Positions 26,254 through 35,501 of a stretch of DNA of 64,000 nucleotides are shown in pieces. Both the position numbers and the translations under genes were made by a program. The notes beneath the pieces were generated by a model. That model saw nothing but the letters and a program-made list of their open reading frames with translations, ran no database searches and had not been told where the DNA came from. This DNA comes from Anaerotignum sp. (GTDB lineage: Bacteria; Bacillota; Clostridia; Lachnospirales; Anaerotignaceae): positions 1 to 64,000 of the forward strand of contig JAHHTW010000004.1 of the NCBI GenBank assembly GCA_020024265.1, read 5' to 3'. Position 1 is the stretch's first letter; each line of letters starts with the position of its first letter.

Positions 26254-26742
26254 ATGGGCAAGCCAAGATTATACCGAAAACGTTTTTTTCCGATGGAAAC
26301 GATAGAGCTAAAGGATGATATGATCTTATATCAGGATGATGCAATGCTTGTGACGAAATGGAAGGTTTTTCGTACAAAAGAACAGTTTAGTCAAGGGATT
26401 TCCTGTTATTTTTTGGAAAAAGGCTATAAGGTCAGCAAATTTATGAATGATGTGGGAGAACTGGTATATTATTATTGTGATATCATTGACACTATGTATG
26501 ATCCAGAGGAGAATAGATATGTATTTACCGATTTATTGGTAGATGTGATTGTAGAGCCAACCGGTTTTGTAAAGGTAGTGGATTTGGCAGAACTTGCAGA
26601 TGTTTTGGAAGAAGGTGTGATTACAGAGGATATTGTGAAAAAAGCACTGCGTCAGCTGGAAGCACTTTTACATATCATATACTCTGGAAACTTTGCAGCT
26701 TTGACAAAATATCTGGAGATAGAGGCAGCATACCATGAGTGA
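26254..26742 (+). CDS. DUF402 domain protein
   Basis: A 162-residue cytoplasmic protein of the DUF402 (NtdP/FomD-like) beta-barrel fold: GYKVSKFMNDVGELVYYYCD followed by VFTDLLVDVIVEPTGFVKVV and an acidic helical tail. Members include nucleoside di/triphosphatases and nucleotide-binding proteins using a Tyr/Asp/Lys metal site; activity of this one is not proven. SD AGGAGAGAA lies before ATG 26254. Its last 8 bp overlap radC, so both are made from one mRNA. Confidence 0.8.
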   Translation: MGKPRLYRKRFFPMETIELKDDMILYQDDAMLVTKWKVFRTKEQFSQGISCYFLEKGYKVSKFMNDVGELVYYYCDIIDTMYDPEENRYVFTDLLVDVIVEPTGFVKVVDLAELADVLEEGVITEDIVKKALRQLEALLHIIYSGNFAALTKYLEIEAAYHE

Positions 26743-27427
26743 CCAGCTGCATAAAGGACATCGGGAAAGGATGCGCTTGCGTTTTTATCAAAAGGGTGCA
26801 GAGGGCTTTGCAGATCATGAACTGTTGGAGCTTCTGTTATATTATGCAGTCCCACGTGGAGATGTCAACCCGCTTGCACATAAGATATTACAGGAGTTTG
26901 GTTCGCTTTCCATGCTTTTTGCCTCAGATACGGCGGAGATTGCAAGGCGTTGTGGTATTAAGGAAAGTACTGCGCTTTTGATTTGTTTGCAGGCGGCGTT
27001 TGCAAATCGTGTGCAACAAGAGAAATGGCGTATGCGGCCAAAGCTGGATTCTGTATCTGCTTTGGGGCAGTATGCGGTGGATTTGCTGTCGCAGTACCAG
27101 CATGAACGCTTTTATATGGTCTGTTTGGATAGTAGAAAGATATTGATTCAGACCTGTTTGATTTCAGAGGGTACCATCAATGAGTCTGTTGTACATCCAA
27201 GATTGGTTGTAGAACAAGCGCTCAAATATAAAGCAGTAGCGGTGGCTTTTTTACACAATCATCCGGGAGGAACGCTCAGGCCATCCTTACAGGATATTGA
27301 AATGACGGTACAAATGGCAAAAATACTGCGGGAGATTGGGATTTCGTTTGTGGATCACATTATCGTTGCAGATCAGGAATATTGTAGTTTTGTACAGCAA
27401 AAGCTGCTGCCAAACCAAAAAGGATAA
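26735..27427 (+). CDS. radC: RadC family JAB/MPN-domain protein
   Basis: A 230-residue protein with an N-terminal helix-hairpin-helix-like part (GHRERMRLRFYQKGAEGFAD) and a C-terminal JAMM metalloprotease-like domain from about 105, with the metal motif FLHNHPGGTLRPSLQDIEMT (H-x-H...D) and downstream ISFVDHIIVADQEY. RadC was named for DNA repair, but its true role is unsettled. It overlaps the DUF402 gene by 8 bp and is followed by a PspC gene. Confidence 0.92.
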   Translation: MSDQLHKGHRERMRLRFYQKGAEGFADHELLELLLYYAVPRGDVNPLAHKILQEFGSLSMLFASDTAEIARRCGIKESTALLICLQAAFANRVQQEKWRMRPKLDSVSALGQYAVDLLSQYQHERFYMVCLDSRKILIQTCLISEGTINESVVHPRLVVEQALKYKAVAVAFLHNHPGGTLRPSLQDIEMTVQMAKILREIGISFVDHIIVADQEYCSFVQQKLLPNQKG

Positions 27428-27445
27428 AAGAAGGAGGTTCTATCA

Positions 27446-27667
27446 ATGAGAAGATTATATCGTTCCAATACAAATGTTACAATTTCAGGTGTTTGTGCAG
27501 GAATTGGAGAATATTTCAATATTGACCCTACATTGATTCGTTTGTTATGGGTGTTGGGTTCTTTATTTACAGGTGTGATCCTTGGATTGATTGTATACTT
27601 TGTATGCGTTATGATTATCCCTGTAGATGATGGCTATATTCACACAGATTACAGGGAAAAGAAATAA
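27446..27667 (+). CDS. Small PspC-domain membrane protein
   Basis: A 73-residue protein: LYRSNTNVTISGVCAGIGEY and FNIDPTLIRLLWVL are the PspC signature, followed by one membrane helix (about 36-58). PspC domains are linked to the phage-shock or envelope-stress response; in Firmicutes stand-alone PspC proteins may sense membrane state. SD AAGGAGG precedes the start. Located 18 bp after radC, so probably in the same transcript. Confidence 0.88.
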   Translation: MRRLYRSNTNVTISGVCAGIGEYFNIDPTLIRLLWVLGSLFTGVILGLIVYFVCVMIIPVDDGYIHTDYREKK

Positions 27668-27773
27668 GACAAGTGAAAGGTGTGATGGCAGAATAGGACA
27701 ATGGATAAGTATCGCGGCTTTTCCGATATTGCCTGAAACATTCCGATAGATCAAGAAATGGAGGAAAAACAAG

Positions 27774-28775
27774 GTGGAACAAAAAAAGCGGATTTTTAGT
27801 GGTATGCAGCCCTCAGGAATGATTACATTGGGAAATTATTTGGGCGCTTTGAAAAACTGGAAAAATCTACAAGATGATTATGATTGCTTATATTGCATCG
27901 TGGATATGCATGCGATTACAGTGCGTCAAGATCCCACAAAGCTGCGCAAACAGTGCCGTGATCTTTTGACACAATATCTCGCTGTTGGATTGGATCCAAA
28001 TAAAAATACAATTTATTATCAATCCCATGTGTCCCAGCATGCAGAGCTTGGCTGGATATTGAATTGCTTTACGTATATGGGAGAACTCAATCGTATGACA
28101 CAGTTTAAGGATAAGGCAGCAAAACATGCAGATAATATCAATGCAGGTTTGTATACCTATCCGGTACTGATGGCATCGGATATTCTGTTGTATCAGACAG
28201 ACCTGGTGCCGGTGGGGGAAGACCAAAGACAGCACTTGGAATTAACCAGAGATATTGCTGGACGTTTTAACAGCATTTATGGGGATGTATTCCAAATTCC
28301 GGAAGCATATATCGGCAAAGCCGGCGCAAGAGTAATGGCTTTGCAGGAACCATCAAAAAAGATGTCAAAATCGGATGAAAATAAAAACAATACCATTTTG
28401 TTGACAGATGATCCGGCAGTGATTCTCAATAAGGTAAAACGTGCGGTGACAGATTCTGACACAGAAATTCGATATGGTGAAGATAAGCCGGGTATTTCCA
28501 ACCTTTTGAATATTTATTGTGCATGTACAGGCAGTACCATCGCACAGGCAGAACAGGAATTTTCTGGGGCAGGCTATGGTACATTTAAGACAAGAGTTGG
28601 TGAAGCGGTTGTTGCAGAACTGGAGCCGGTACAAAAGCGGGTGAAGGAGCTGGAAAAAAATAAGGACTATTTGGATGAAGTCATCAAAAACGGTGCAGAA
28701 CGAGCAGGGAAATTGGCTGCCAGAACATTGACAAAGGTACAGAAGAAGGTTGGATTTCCGCCTGTACTGCGCTAA
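27774..28775 (+). CDS. trpS: Tryptophanyl-tRNA synthetase
   Basis: A 333-residue class Ic synthetase. The HIGH-like motif region is PSGMITLGNYLGAL (about 13-26) and the KMSKS loop is at about 195 (KKMSKSDENKN). Start GTG 27774 follows TGGAGGAAAA. The 106-bp gap upstream has no room for a T-box and no GAG/TAG repeat array for TRAP is evident, so it is not under the tryptophan controls seen elsewhere in the window. It supplies the Trp-tRNA whose charging the T-box at 55.6 kb reads. Confidence 0.96.
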   Translation: MEQKKRIFSGMQPSGMITLGNYLGALKNWKNLQDDYDCLYCIVDMHAITVRQDPTKLRKQCRDLLTQYLAVGLDPNKNTIYYQSHVSQHAELGWILNCFTYMGELNRMTQFKDKAAKHADNINAGLYTYPVLMASDILLYQTDLVPVGEDQRQHLELTRDIAGRFNSIYGDVFQIPEAYIGKAGARVMALQEPSKKMSKSDENKNNTILLTDDPAVILNKVKRAVTDSDTEIRYGEDKPGISNLLNIYCACTGSTIAQAEQEFSGAGYGTFKTRVGEAVVAELEPVQKRVKELEKNKDYLDEVIKNGAERAGKLAARTLTKVQKKVGFPPVLR

Positions 28776-28823
28776 GAAGCCCGTGTATTGCCTATGGGAA
28801 TATTGGAAACTGAGGTGAGAGCT

Positions 28824-29399
28824 GTGAAGCAGAAGGGACAGGCAACAAAAGCGATTTTAGCCAATGGCCTGAAAAATTTGATGCGTCAACGCAGCTTTGA
28901 GAAGATTACCATACAGCAGATTGCGGACGAAGCAGGCTTTATACGTTCCACTTTTTATAACCATTTTCGTGACAAATATGAGGTCATAGAATGGATTTTT
29001 ACAGAAGAGGTATTGCGTCAGGGAGAACATTTTTTTTCACAAGGACAATACCGGCAAGGGATACGTAAAATGTTGGAGGCTATGGAGGCAGACAAAGCAT
29101 TTTATGTCAGTGCTGCCAAGATCGAAGGACAAAATAGTTTTCGCAGTTTTATGTTTCGTTCCTTTTGCAGTCTGTTGAAAGACATACTGCAAAGCAGAGC
29201 AACACAGCCAAGTAAGTTACAGCATCTTTTTCAGATTGAAGTGTTGGCAGAATATTATGCCAATGCAGAAACTTTTGTCATGATGAAATGGTTGGAAAAT
29301 GGTATGACCTACAGTGTGGATGATATGGAGCAGGCACAATGGTTTTTGATCTCCGTATCATTTGAAGATGTTGTGAAAGAGATTTCGGTGAAAGACTAA
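28824..29399 (+). CDS. TetR-family transcriptional regulator
   Basis: A 191-residue regulator. The N-terminal DNA-binding domain is ATKAILANGLKNLMRQ, ITIQQIADEAGFIRSTFYNHF; the C-terminal ligand/dimer domain is of the TetR_C (DhaS-like) type common in clostridia, with FRSFMFRSFCSLLKDIL. GTG 28824 follows GAGGTGAG; an ATG at 28794 and a TTG at 28788 are in frame but lack an SD. It follows trpS by 48 bp. No transporter or other obvious target is adjacent. Confidence 0.85.
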   Translation: MKQKGQATKAILANGLKNLMRQRSFEKITIQQIADEAGFIRSTFYNHFRDKYEVIEWIFTEEVLRQGEHFFSQGQYRQGIRKMLEAMEADKAFYVSAAKIEGQNSFRSFMFRSFCSLLKDILQSRATQPSKLQHLFQIEVLAEYYANAETFVMMKWLENGMTYSVDDMEQAQWFLISVSFEDVVKEISVKD

Positions 29400-29405
29400 A
29401 TGAAA

Positions 29406-29453
29406 AAGAAAGAGCCATTTTCCGGCAAAGCAGTAGGAAAGTGGCTCTTTTAT
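29406..29453. terminator. Bidirectional terminator between the TetR gene and recA
   Basis: AAAGAGCCATTTTCC pairs with GGAAAGTGGCTCTTT around a 12-nt loop, with A's and T's on both sides. Confidence 0.85.
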
Positions 29454-29520
29454 GTTTGCAAATTTCTTTTGCAGCCGATCAGCTAATCAAAATACGGATG
29501 CTAAAGATCATACGCTGGTA

Positions 29521-30687
29521 TCAAAATGGTTCTTCTGTTTCTGTAGCATGGTTGGTATCTGTAAATGTGTCAGAGAGAGAAATATTTTCTGCAATTGTTT
29601 CATCCATAGCCAAGCTGTCGGCATTTCCGGTATCTTCCGTAATCTCAGGCAGTTCAGGCAAAGCATAATGTGCTCTTACCTTATTTTCAATCTCTCTGCA
29701 CATAGCAGAATGTTCTTTGAGGAATGTTTTTGCATTTTCACGTCCCTGACCGATTCTGGTTTCGCCATATGCATACCAAGCACCGCTTTTATTGACAATA
29801 TCAATATTCACTGCCAAATCCAGAATGTCGCCTTCTTTCGAAATACCTTCGCCGTAAACAATATCAAACTCTGCTGTCTTAAATGGAGGTGCAACCTTAT
29901 TTTTTGCAATTTTTGCTTTGACACGGTTTCCGACAAAATCGGTACCTTGCTTGATGATATCCGTTTTACGGATATCAATACGTATGGAAGCATAGAATTT
30001 CAACGCACGACCACCGGTTGTGGTTTCCGGATTTCCAAAAGAAACACCAATTTTTTCACGTAGCTGGTTGATAAATACTACGGTACAATTGGATTTGTTT
30101 GTAATACCGGTCAGCTTTCTCAGAGCTTGGCTCATCAGACGTGCCTGCAAACCCATATGAGAATCGCCCATTTCGCCTTCGATTTCTGCACGTGGTACAA
30201 GTGCTGCAACAGAGTCTACAATGACAATATCAATGGCGCCACTGCGTACCATGGTTTCTGCAATTTCCAGTGCCTGTTCGCCGTCATCGGGCTGTGAGAT
30301 ATAGAGATTATCAATATCTACGCCGACCGCTTTGGCATACGTAGGATCCAAAGCATGTTCGGCATCAATATATCCGGCAATACCGCCACTTTTTTGCACT
30401 TCCGCAACCATATGCAGCGCAATGGTTGTCTTACCAGATGATTCCGGGCCGTATACCTCAATGATTCTGCCCTTGGGTACGCCACCGACACCTAGTGCAA
30501 TATCCAAACTCAGAGAACCGGAGGGAACCACTTCCACATTCATTTTTGCACTGTCATCACCCAGTTTCATGACAGCACCCTTACCAAACTGTTTTTCGAT
30601 TTGCCCCAATGCGGCATCCAATGCCTTTTGACGTTCTTCTGTTTTGCTGATTTCTTTTACATCTTTTGCTGCTTTTGCTGCTGCCAT
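29521..30687 (-). CDS. recA: Recombinase RecA
   Basis: A 388-residue DNA strand-exchange protein. Walker A GPESSGKT is at 80-87, and the segments [31 protein letters not shown] and [20 protein letters not shown] (L2 region) are canonical. The C-terminus is acidic, as in other RecA proteins, with a longer Asp/Glu/Ser/Thr tail from about 345. SD AAAGGTGG precedes the start. The transcript begins near 30879 under LexA control (promoter 30886-30914, LexA box 30871-30884), giving a leader of about 190 nt. Confidence 0.98.
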   Translation of the reverse strand: MAAAKAAKDVKEISKTEERQKALDAALGQIEKQFGKGAVMKLGDDSAKMNVEVVPSGSLSLDIALGVGGVPKGRIIEVYGPESSGKTTIALHMVAEVQKSGGIAGYIDAEHALDPTYAKAVGVDIDNLYISQPDDGEQALEIAETMVRSGAIDIVIVDSVAALVPRAEIEGEMGDSHMGLQARLMSQALRKLTGITNKSNCTVVFINQLREKIGVSFGNPETTTGGRALKFYASIRIDIRKTDIIKQGTDFVGNRVKAKIAKNKVAPPFKTAEFDIVYGEGISKEGDILDLAVNIDIVNKSGAWYAYGETRIGQGRENAKTFLKEHSAMCREIENKVRAHYALPELPEITEDTGNADSLAMDETIAENISLSDTFTDTNHATETEEPF

Positions 30688-30870
30688 ATAGGAACCACCT
30701 TTCGTATTTTTTTGGAACGGACTGAAAAGTTTGAGATTTGTTCTTTTGTCTTTTGCACATTTCTGTATGGGTTCTTTGATGAAAAAAGTAACTTTTCAAT
30801 GCCGTCCAAAACTGTAAGATTTGTTTTTTCATATACTACAATGCGCATTTTGTTGCCCTGCGCCATCACT

Positions 30871-30884
30871 CGAACTTATGTTCT
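30871..30884 (-). promoter_or_regulatory. LexA (SOS) box of recA
   Basis: CGAAC-TTAT-GTTCT matches the Gram-positive LexA consensus CGAAC-N4-GTTCG in 9 of 10 fixed positions. It covers the predicted transcription start just downstream of the recA -10. Confidence 0.85.
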
Positions 30885-30885
30885 T

Positions 30886-30914
30886 ATTTTAACCCAGACA
30901 GAGAAATCTGTCAA
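30886..30914 (-). promoter_or_regulatory. recA promoter
   Basis: On the minus strand TTGACA (plus 30909-30914), 17-bp spacer, TAAAAT (plus 30886-30891). The -35 lies in the last codons of the upstream EamA gene. Confidence 0.85.
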
Positions 30915-31783
30915 CCGCTTTTTTCATTTCTTCCCAATTTTACAGATGCTTCTGCAAGCAGTACAGCACCCAAAATGAAAATACAGCCAATATATCCACG
31001 AATCTGTAGACGTTCGCCATAGAGCAATGCGGAAATCAAGGCAGCGAATACGGATTCTGTGGTAATAATCAGACCACATTTTGTTGCGGAGGTATGGCGT
31101 TGCCCCACAGATTGCAAAACAAAATATACTGCTGTACATAATATACCAACATACAGAAAGTTACATACAGCCGATAGGGAAAGGGAAGGAAATCCGTCAC
31201 CAATCAAGAGCAATATCAAAAACGAAACGACAGCAACAACCATATTTTCTACCAGAGCAATGCGAATCGAATCACAGGTAAGCAGCATTTTGCTCATAAA
31301 AGCCATTTGGAAAGAAAATGCTATGGAAGCCCCAAAGGAAAGTACAGCACCCAAGTCCAGCTGCAAGCCATCTGTGACAGAAAGCAGAGCAACACCGACA
31401 ACCGTAATGGCAGAGGCGAGCAGTACGCTGACAGTGGGACGCTGATGGAAAAATACCCAGCAAATGAGCGGTACCAAAACTGCCTGTGTATTGCACAAAA
31501 AGGCATTGACAGAAGGTGTGGTGTATTGTAGCCCCAATGTAAGCAGGAAAAAAGTAATGACAAGCAGTATGCCCAGAATACTGCCCAGTTTCCATTCGTG
31601 TTTTGTGATTTGGCGAACCTGCTTATGATAGAAAAGCCACAAACAGAGTGCTGCAACCAAAAATCGTCCAAAAATCACATGATAGGGAGAATAGCCCCAA
31701 TCAAGCAAATATTTGATGCTGATGAAAGCGCCTCCGCCAATAAAGGCAGCAAGCAGCAGCATCCAATCTCCCTTATGCTTCAT
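30911..31783 (-). CDS. EamA/DMT-family transporter
   Basis: A 290-residue drug/metabolite exporter with ten predicted membrane helices in two EamA repeats (first from WMLLLAAFIGGGAFISIKYL, second from VLSFGASIAFSFQMAFMSKM). The first repeat ends near TVVGVALLSVTDG, and TTESVFAALISALLYGERL is the conserved end of the second. Substrate unknown; members export amino acids, purines or drugs. ATG 31783 follows GAGG and overlaps the end of cinA by 11 bp, so it is coupled to cinA. Confidence 0.88.
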   Translation of the reverse strand: MKHKGDWMLLLAAFIGGGAFISIKYLLDWGYSPYHVIFGRFLVAALCLWLFYHKQVRQITKHEWKLGSILGILLVITFFLLTLGLQYTTPSVNAFLCNTQAVLVPLICWVFFHQRPTVSVLLASAITVVGVALLSVTDGLQLDLGAVLSFGASIAFSFQMAFMSKMLLTCDSIRIALVENMVVAVVSFLILLLIGDGFPSLSLSAVCNFLYVGILCTAVYFVLQSVGQRHTSATKCGLIITTESVFAALISALLYGERLQIRGYIGCIFILGAVLLAEASVKLGRNEKSG

Positions 31784-33014
31784 TTTGCAAAGCCTCACGT
31801 AGTAAATTCATGGCATTCATGGTCGCGCGTTCTCGAATTTTATTGCGTTTGCCGGTGTATTGATATTTGCTTACGGTTGTTTTTCCATGGATGTATATGC
31901 CAATGTATACCACACCAACGGGATGCTCCTCTGTGCCGCCGTCTGGGCCTGCAATGCCTGTAGTCGCAATCCCGACATCTGCACCGCTTGTTTTGGCAAC
32001 GCCCTCAGCCATCTCTGCTGCTGTTTGTTCACTGACCGCAGTATATTTTTCCAATGTTTCTGCTTTGACACCAAGGCGGTGCATCTTCGCCTCGTTGGAA
32101 TATGTGATACAGCCTTCCAAAAGTACATTGGAGATGCCTGGATATTCCACCAGTCTGGAGGTAATCATACCGCCTGTGCAGGATTCTGCAATGGCAATGG
32201 TTTTCTTCTGTTTCAGCAAAAGTTCAGCAACAACAGACTGCATATCGGTTTCACCCTCTGCGTAGACAGCATTTCCAAGACGCTCCTTCAGCGCAGCTTT
32301 GACAGGTAAAATGAGTGCTTGGGCTTCTTCTGTTGTTTTGGCTTTTGCGGTGATGCGCAATATGGATTCTCCGTTTTTTGCATAAGGCGCGATGGTTGGA
32401 TTGGTTTGTGCATCAATCAGATCCTTTACCATGGTTTCCATCGCACTTTCTCCAATGCTTGCCACACGCAGGATTTCAGATACGAATGTACATTCCTGTT
32501 TTTGCAAAAGATAAGGTTTTACCTGATTTTCAAACATGGGGATGGTTTCTTTGGGAGGACCTGGAAGCATGGCAATCATTTTGCTGTCTTTTTCCATGAT
32601 AATTCCCGGAGCAGTACCGTTATCATTATACAGTACAATGCCGTGTTCCTTTGGCACCATCGCCTGTTTGATATTGTTTTTTGTCATGGTACGACCAATA
32701 CGTGCAAAAAATTTCTCTATATGTCCCAAAGCACGTTCATCCAGAACCAATTCCTCGCCAAAATATTCTGCGGCAGTTTCTTTTGTCAAATCATCCTCTG
32801 TGGGACCTAAGCCACCTGTTGTGATGATCAGATCTGCACGGGAAAATGCCTGAAAAATGGTATCGTGCAATCTTTTTGGATTATCCCCAACAACGGTTTG
32901 GAAATACACTTCAATTCCAAGCTGTGCCAGTTCTTTGGATAAATATTGTGCATTGGTATTCAAAATATCCCCAAGCAGGATTTCTGTTCCAACTGCAATA
33001 ATTTCTGCCTTCAT
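31773..33014 (-). CDS. cinA: CinA-like protein, NMN deamidase/MoCF domain
   Basis: A 413-residue two-domain protein. The N-terminal MoaB/MogA-like domain (about 1-170) has GTEILLGDILNTNAQYLS and TTGGLGPTEDDLTKE and corresponds to an ADP-ribose pyrophosphatase-type function in the family. The C-terminal domain (about 255-413) has AIAESCTGGMITSRLVEYPG and ATTGIAGPDGGTEEHPVG, the NMN amidohydrolase (PncC) region used in pyridine nucleotide recycling. Often next to recA; here one gene apart, on the same strand. SD GGAGGTAAC; start overlaps the stop of the yqxD-like gene as ATGA. Confidence 0.95.
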   Translation of the reverse strand: MKAEIIAVGTEILLGDILNTNAQYLSKELAQLGIEVYFQTVVGDNPKRLHDTIFQAFSRADLIITTGGLGPTEDDLTKETAAEYFGEELVLDERALGHIEKFFARIGRTMTKNNIKQAMVPKEHGIVLYNDNGTAPGIIMEKDSKMIAMLPGPPKETIPMFENQVKPYLLQKQECTFVSEILRVASIGESAMETMVKDLIDAQTNPTIAPYAKNGESILRITAKAKTTEEAQALILPVKAALKERLGNAVYAEGETDMQSVVAELLLKQKKTIAIAESCTGGMITSRLVEYPGISNVLLEGCITYSNEAKMHRLGVKAETLEKYTAVSEQTAAEMAEGVAKTSGADVGIATTGIAGPDGGTEEHPVGVVYIGIYIHGKTTVSKYQYTGKRNKIRERATMNAMNLLREALQNEA

Positions 33015-33472
33015 ACAATGTTACCTCCTGTCTTTTTACATAAAATCTGGTTCAAAGCGCTTTGAAAATGTTCATCATCTTTTTCGGTACGTTTTTTGAT
33101 ATGCCCGCTTTGCCTTTTGCGCTGTTTACGCATTTCACGGGAAAGATGACGCTCCATGAGCATACGTTCAATGGTTTCATTGGAATAGAAGAATCCGTTG
33201 GGATGTAAAACAATGCTTTTTTTCGCCAAAAACAATGCTGCAAGCCCATAGTCGCCGGTGATACAAATATCATCCTTTTGTACAAGATTGGCAAGAAACA
33301 AATCGGTACTGTCTGTACCTTTGTCCACGGTGGTTACCTTTACATGAGGAAGATCATAGCATAAGATATGTGCCGCATCACAGACCATGTGTACCTGTAC
33401 AGTATAGCGTGCGGCAGTTTGAATGATGATTTCCTTTACCGGGCAGGCATCTGCATCTACCAAAATTTGCAT
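33011..33472 (-). CDS. UPF0178 (YaiI/YqxD, DUF188) NYN-like protein
   Basis: A 153-residue protein of the YaiI/YqxD family with the PIN/NYN-like signature ILVDADACPVKEII, then VDKGTDSTDLFLANLVQK and DICITGDYGLAALFLAK. Conserved Asp residues suggest a metal-dependent nuclease, but function is not established. ATG 33472 (AAGGA 8 nt upstream) is favoured over the ATG nine bases before it. First gene of the yqxD-cinA-eamA unit. A 7-bp hairpin (33506-33523) lies just upstream of the gene. Confidence 0.88.
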   Translation of the reverse strand: MQILVDADACPVKEIIIQTAARYTVQVHMVCDAAHILCYDLPHVKVTTVDKGTDSTDLFLANLVQKDDICITGDYGLAALFLAKKSIVLHPNGFFYSNETIERMLMERHLSREMRKQRKRQSGHIKKRTEKDDEHFQSALNQILCKKTGGNIV

Positions 33473-33534
33473 CACATTCATCCTTTCTATTATGGTATCA
33501 AAATCATCCCTTGGTCAAGGGATTTTTATATTCA

Positions 33535-33588
33535 GAAAAAATACCGCTATGTGTATCTAAGGTATCAGATACACAGCGGTATTTTTTG
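33535..33588. terminator. Terminator of the LUD gene
   Basis: A long stem pairs ATACCGC..TGTGTATCT with AGATACACA.GCGGTAT, flanked by A's and T's on both sides, 22 bp after the LUD stop. Confidence 0.88.
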
Positions 33589-33610
33589 TTTGCTTTACAT
33601 CAAAATCAAA

Positions 33611-34249
33611 TCAGAAGCCCAATTCTTCACCAACCAGTATGACTTTGATCCTATGTGCAGGACGACATACACGCGTAATCAAAATTTGGTTGCAAATACA
33701 TTCTTCTGAGGTACAGTTATGACAACGACCGGTAGCAGCACAGGGAGTTTTGCCTAAAAAACGCATACTGTTGATGGGAGCAGCAACACTTCTGGCACGC
33801 TTTACAGCGGCATCCACATCTGCTGCAACCTTATTCAGACTGCAAATGACAATGACGTTTTTGGGGCCAAATGACAACGCAGCAACACGGTTGCCGGTAC
33901 CGTCAATATTGACCAATACACCATCTTCAGATACCGCATTTGCACTCATCAAATAGTAATCAACCAACAGACCTTTGCGGTGCAGTTCGGCGATTTCTTC
34001 GGGAGTCTTTCCCAAATCTCTATCAATGACTTCATAATCTCCCGCATGCAATGCCTTTGTCAAACCCATGTCACGAATGGTCATAGAACCACCCCAAGAA
34101 ACAGAGCTTTTTTCTGGAATCAGAGAAAGAGCCTGTGTCAGAGCCTCCTGTGCAGTGGTACAGTAATATGCCTCAAAGTGACGATTTTCCAATTTTTTTA
34201 TCAAATATTTTCCGAGTAAATCATTTCGGATTTCCAATGGTTTTGCCAT
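33611..34249 (-). CDS. LUD (LutC/DUF1121-type) domain protein
   Basis: A 212-residue protein with the LUD fold of lactate-utilisation proteins (LutC/LutB C-part): SSVSWGGSMTIRDMGLTKAL, DYYLMSANAVSEDGVLVNID, GTGNRVAALSFGPKNVIVIC. The C-terminus has a Cys cluster (PCAATGRCHNCTSEECICNQ) that could bind metal or an Fe-S cluster. ATG 34249 follows AAGGAGG; the longer open frame has no SD. No lutA/lutB genes are close, so it is the stand-alone clostridial type, whose substrate is unknown. Confidence 0.87.
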   Translation of the reverse strand: MAKPLEIRNDLLGKYLIKKLENRHFEAYYCTTAQEALTQALSLIPEKSSVSWGGSMTIRDMGLTKALHAGDYEVIDRDLGKTPEEIAELHRKGLLVDYYLMSANAVSEDGVLVNIDGTGNRVAALSFGPKNVIVICSLNKVAADVDAAVKRARSVAAPINSMRFLGKTPCAATGRCHNCTSEECICNQILITRVCRPAHRIKVILVGEELGF

Positions 34250-34433
34250 AATAAAAAGACCTCCTTTTTGGGTATACCAGGGGCAATCGAAAAAGAAAAG
34301 CAGCACGGTTCTGTTCGAAAATGCCCACACCATACATCTATTGCATAGTTATATTTTAGCATAAATACCACAAAAAGAAATAGGGGTTTTTATATTTTTT
34401 ATGCTAAGAGAAGGATATAATCCATATATGATA

Positions 34434-35315
34434 TTACAATGTTTCGTGCTTTTGGATATAGGCAATCCCAACTGCGGTCGGTCCGCAATGCGTACCAATG
34501 GTAGTGCCGATGATCCAAGGAGTATCCGCTACATGAAAGCCTTTTTCCTTTAATGCTGCGATCAGCTCTGTAGCTGCTTCTGTGCGATCTTTTGCAGCAC
34601 GAATCGTGCAGATCACATAATCCTCCTGTTTGCCTTCCAGCTCCTGTAGTGTCATATCCAGTACGGTTTTCAGCGCTTTTTTATGTCCACGTACTTTGCC
34701 ATCAGGGAACAATTCTCCATCCTTCATGACAATGATGGGCTTGATGTTCAAAATTGCGCCTGCCAATGCAGCTGCTTTGCCCACACGTCCGCCATGTTGC
34801 AAGAAATCCAAAGAATCTACCGTGAAATTGACTTTGGCTGTTTGCTTCTGCTTTTCCAAAACTGCCACAAGCTCCTCCAAAGACAGACCTTCCTGTTGCA
34901 TTTTGTATGCTTCCCAAACCAAAAGTCCTTGTATGGCAGTTGCACAAAAGCTATCGACAACCTCAATTTTGCTGTCAGGGTAGGATTCCAGCAATATCCC
35001 CTTTGCATTATTTGCACTTTGGAAGGAACCGCTGAATTTGGAAGTCAGACAGATACATATAATATCCTTTCCTTCCTTCAGATAGGGTTCAAATACATCA
35101 ATATAGTCTTGTATGGATGGTAGAGAGGTTTTTGGAAATATTTTTGTTTCCTGTATTTTTTCATAAAACACCTCTGCGGTTAATTCTACAATTTCCTTGT
35201 AGTAGTGTTCGCCATCAAATGTTGCGAAATAAGGTACAATGCCAATCCCGCATTGTTCACGCAGCTTTGCAGGTAAATCACAGGAACTGTCAGCGATGAT
35301 TTGATAAGGTCGCAT
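34434..35315 (-). CDS. DegV family fatty-acid-binding protein
   Basis: A 293-residue DegV protein: N-terminal IIADSSCDLPAKL and FPKTSLPSIQDYIDVFEPYL, the ICICLTSKFSGSFQSAN segment, and the second domain with SLDFLQHGGRVGKAAALAGA, LNIKPIIVMKDGEL. DegV/FakB-type proteins hold a fatty acid so that FakA can phosphorylate it; which lipid is bound cannot be seen. SD TGGAGGATAA. The last segment IGTTIGTHCGPTAVGIAYI is the typical C-terminal binding region. A single gene with A/T-rich flanks. Confidence 0.93.
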   Translation of the reverse strand: MRPYQIIADSSCDLPAKLREQCGIGIVPYFATFDGEHYYKEIVELTAEVFYEKIQETKIFPKTSLPSIQDYIDVFEPYLKEGKDIICICLTSKFSGSFQSANNAKGILLESYPDSKIEVVDSFCATAIQGLLVWEAYKMQQEGLSLEELVAVLEKQKQTAKVNFTVDSLDFLQHGGRVGKAAALAGAILNIKPIIVMKDGELFPDGKVRGHKKALKTVLDMTLQELEGKQEDYVICTIRAAKDRTEAATELIAALKEKGFHVADTPWIIGTTIGTHCGPTAVGIAYIQKHETL

Positions 35316-35501
35316 ATATTATCCTCCATATCCGTTTTTCTTCATGATTATTTATTTTCTGATTGTAAAGCAAAGATATGGCTTTGTCAACGAATTGCGG
35401 GCAAAGTGATGGAAAAAAGCCCAAAAAACAGAGAATTTCGTTTGCTTTTCAAAATATGGAGTGATATACTAAAACGATGTGACAAGTGAGGAGGTCGTGG
35501 T

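Noticed and set aside
27668..27773. T-box or TRAP site before trpS
   Set aside because: The gap is too short for a T-box and shows no regular GAG/TAG triplet array.
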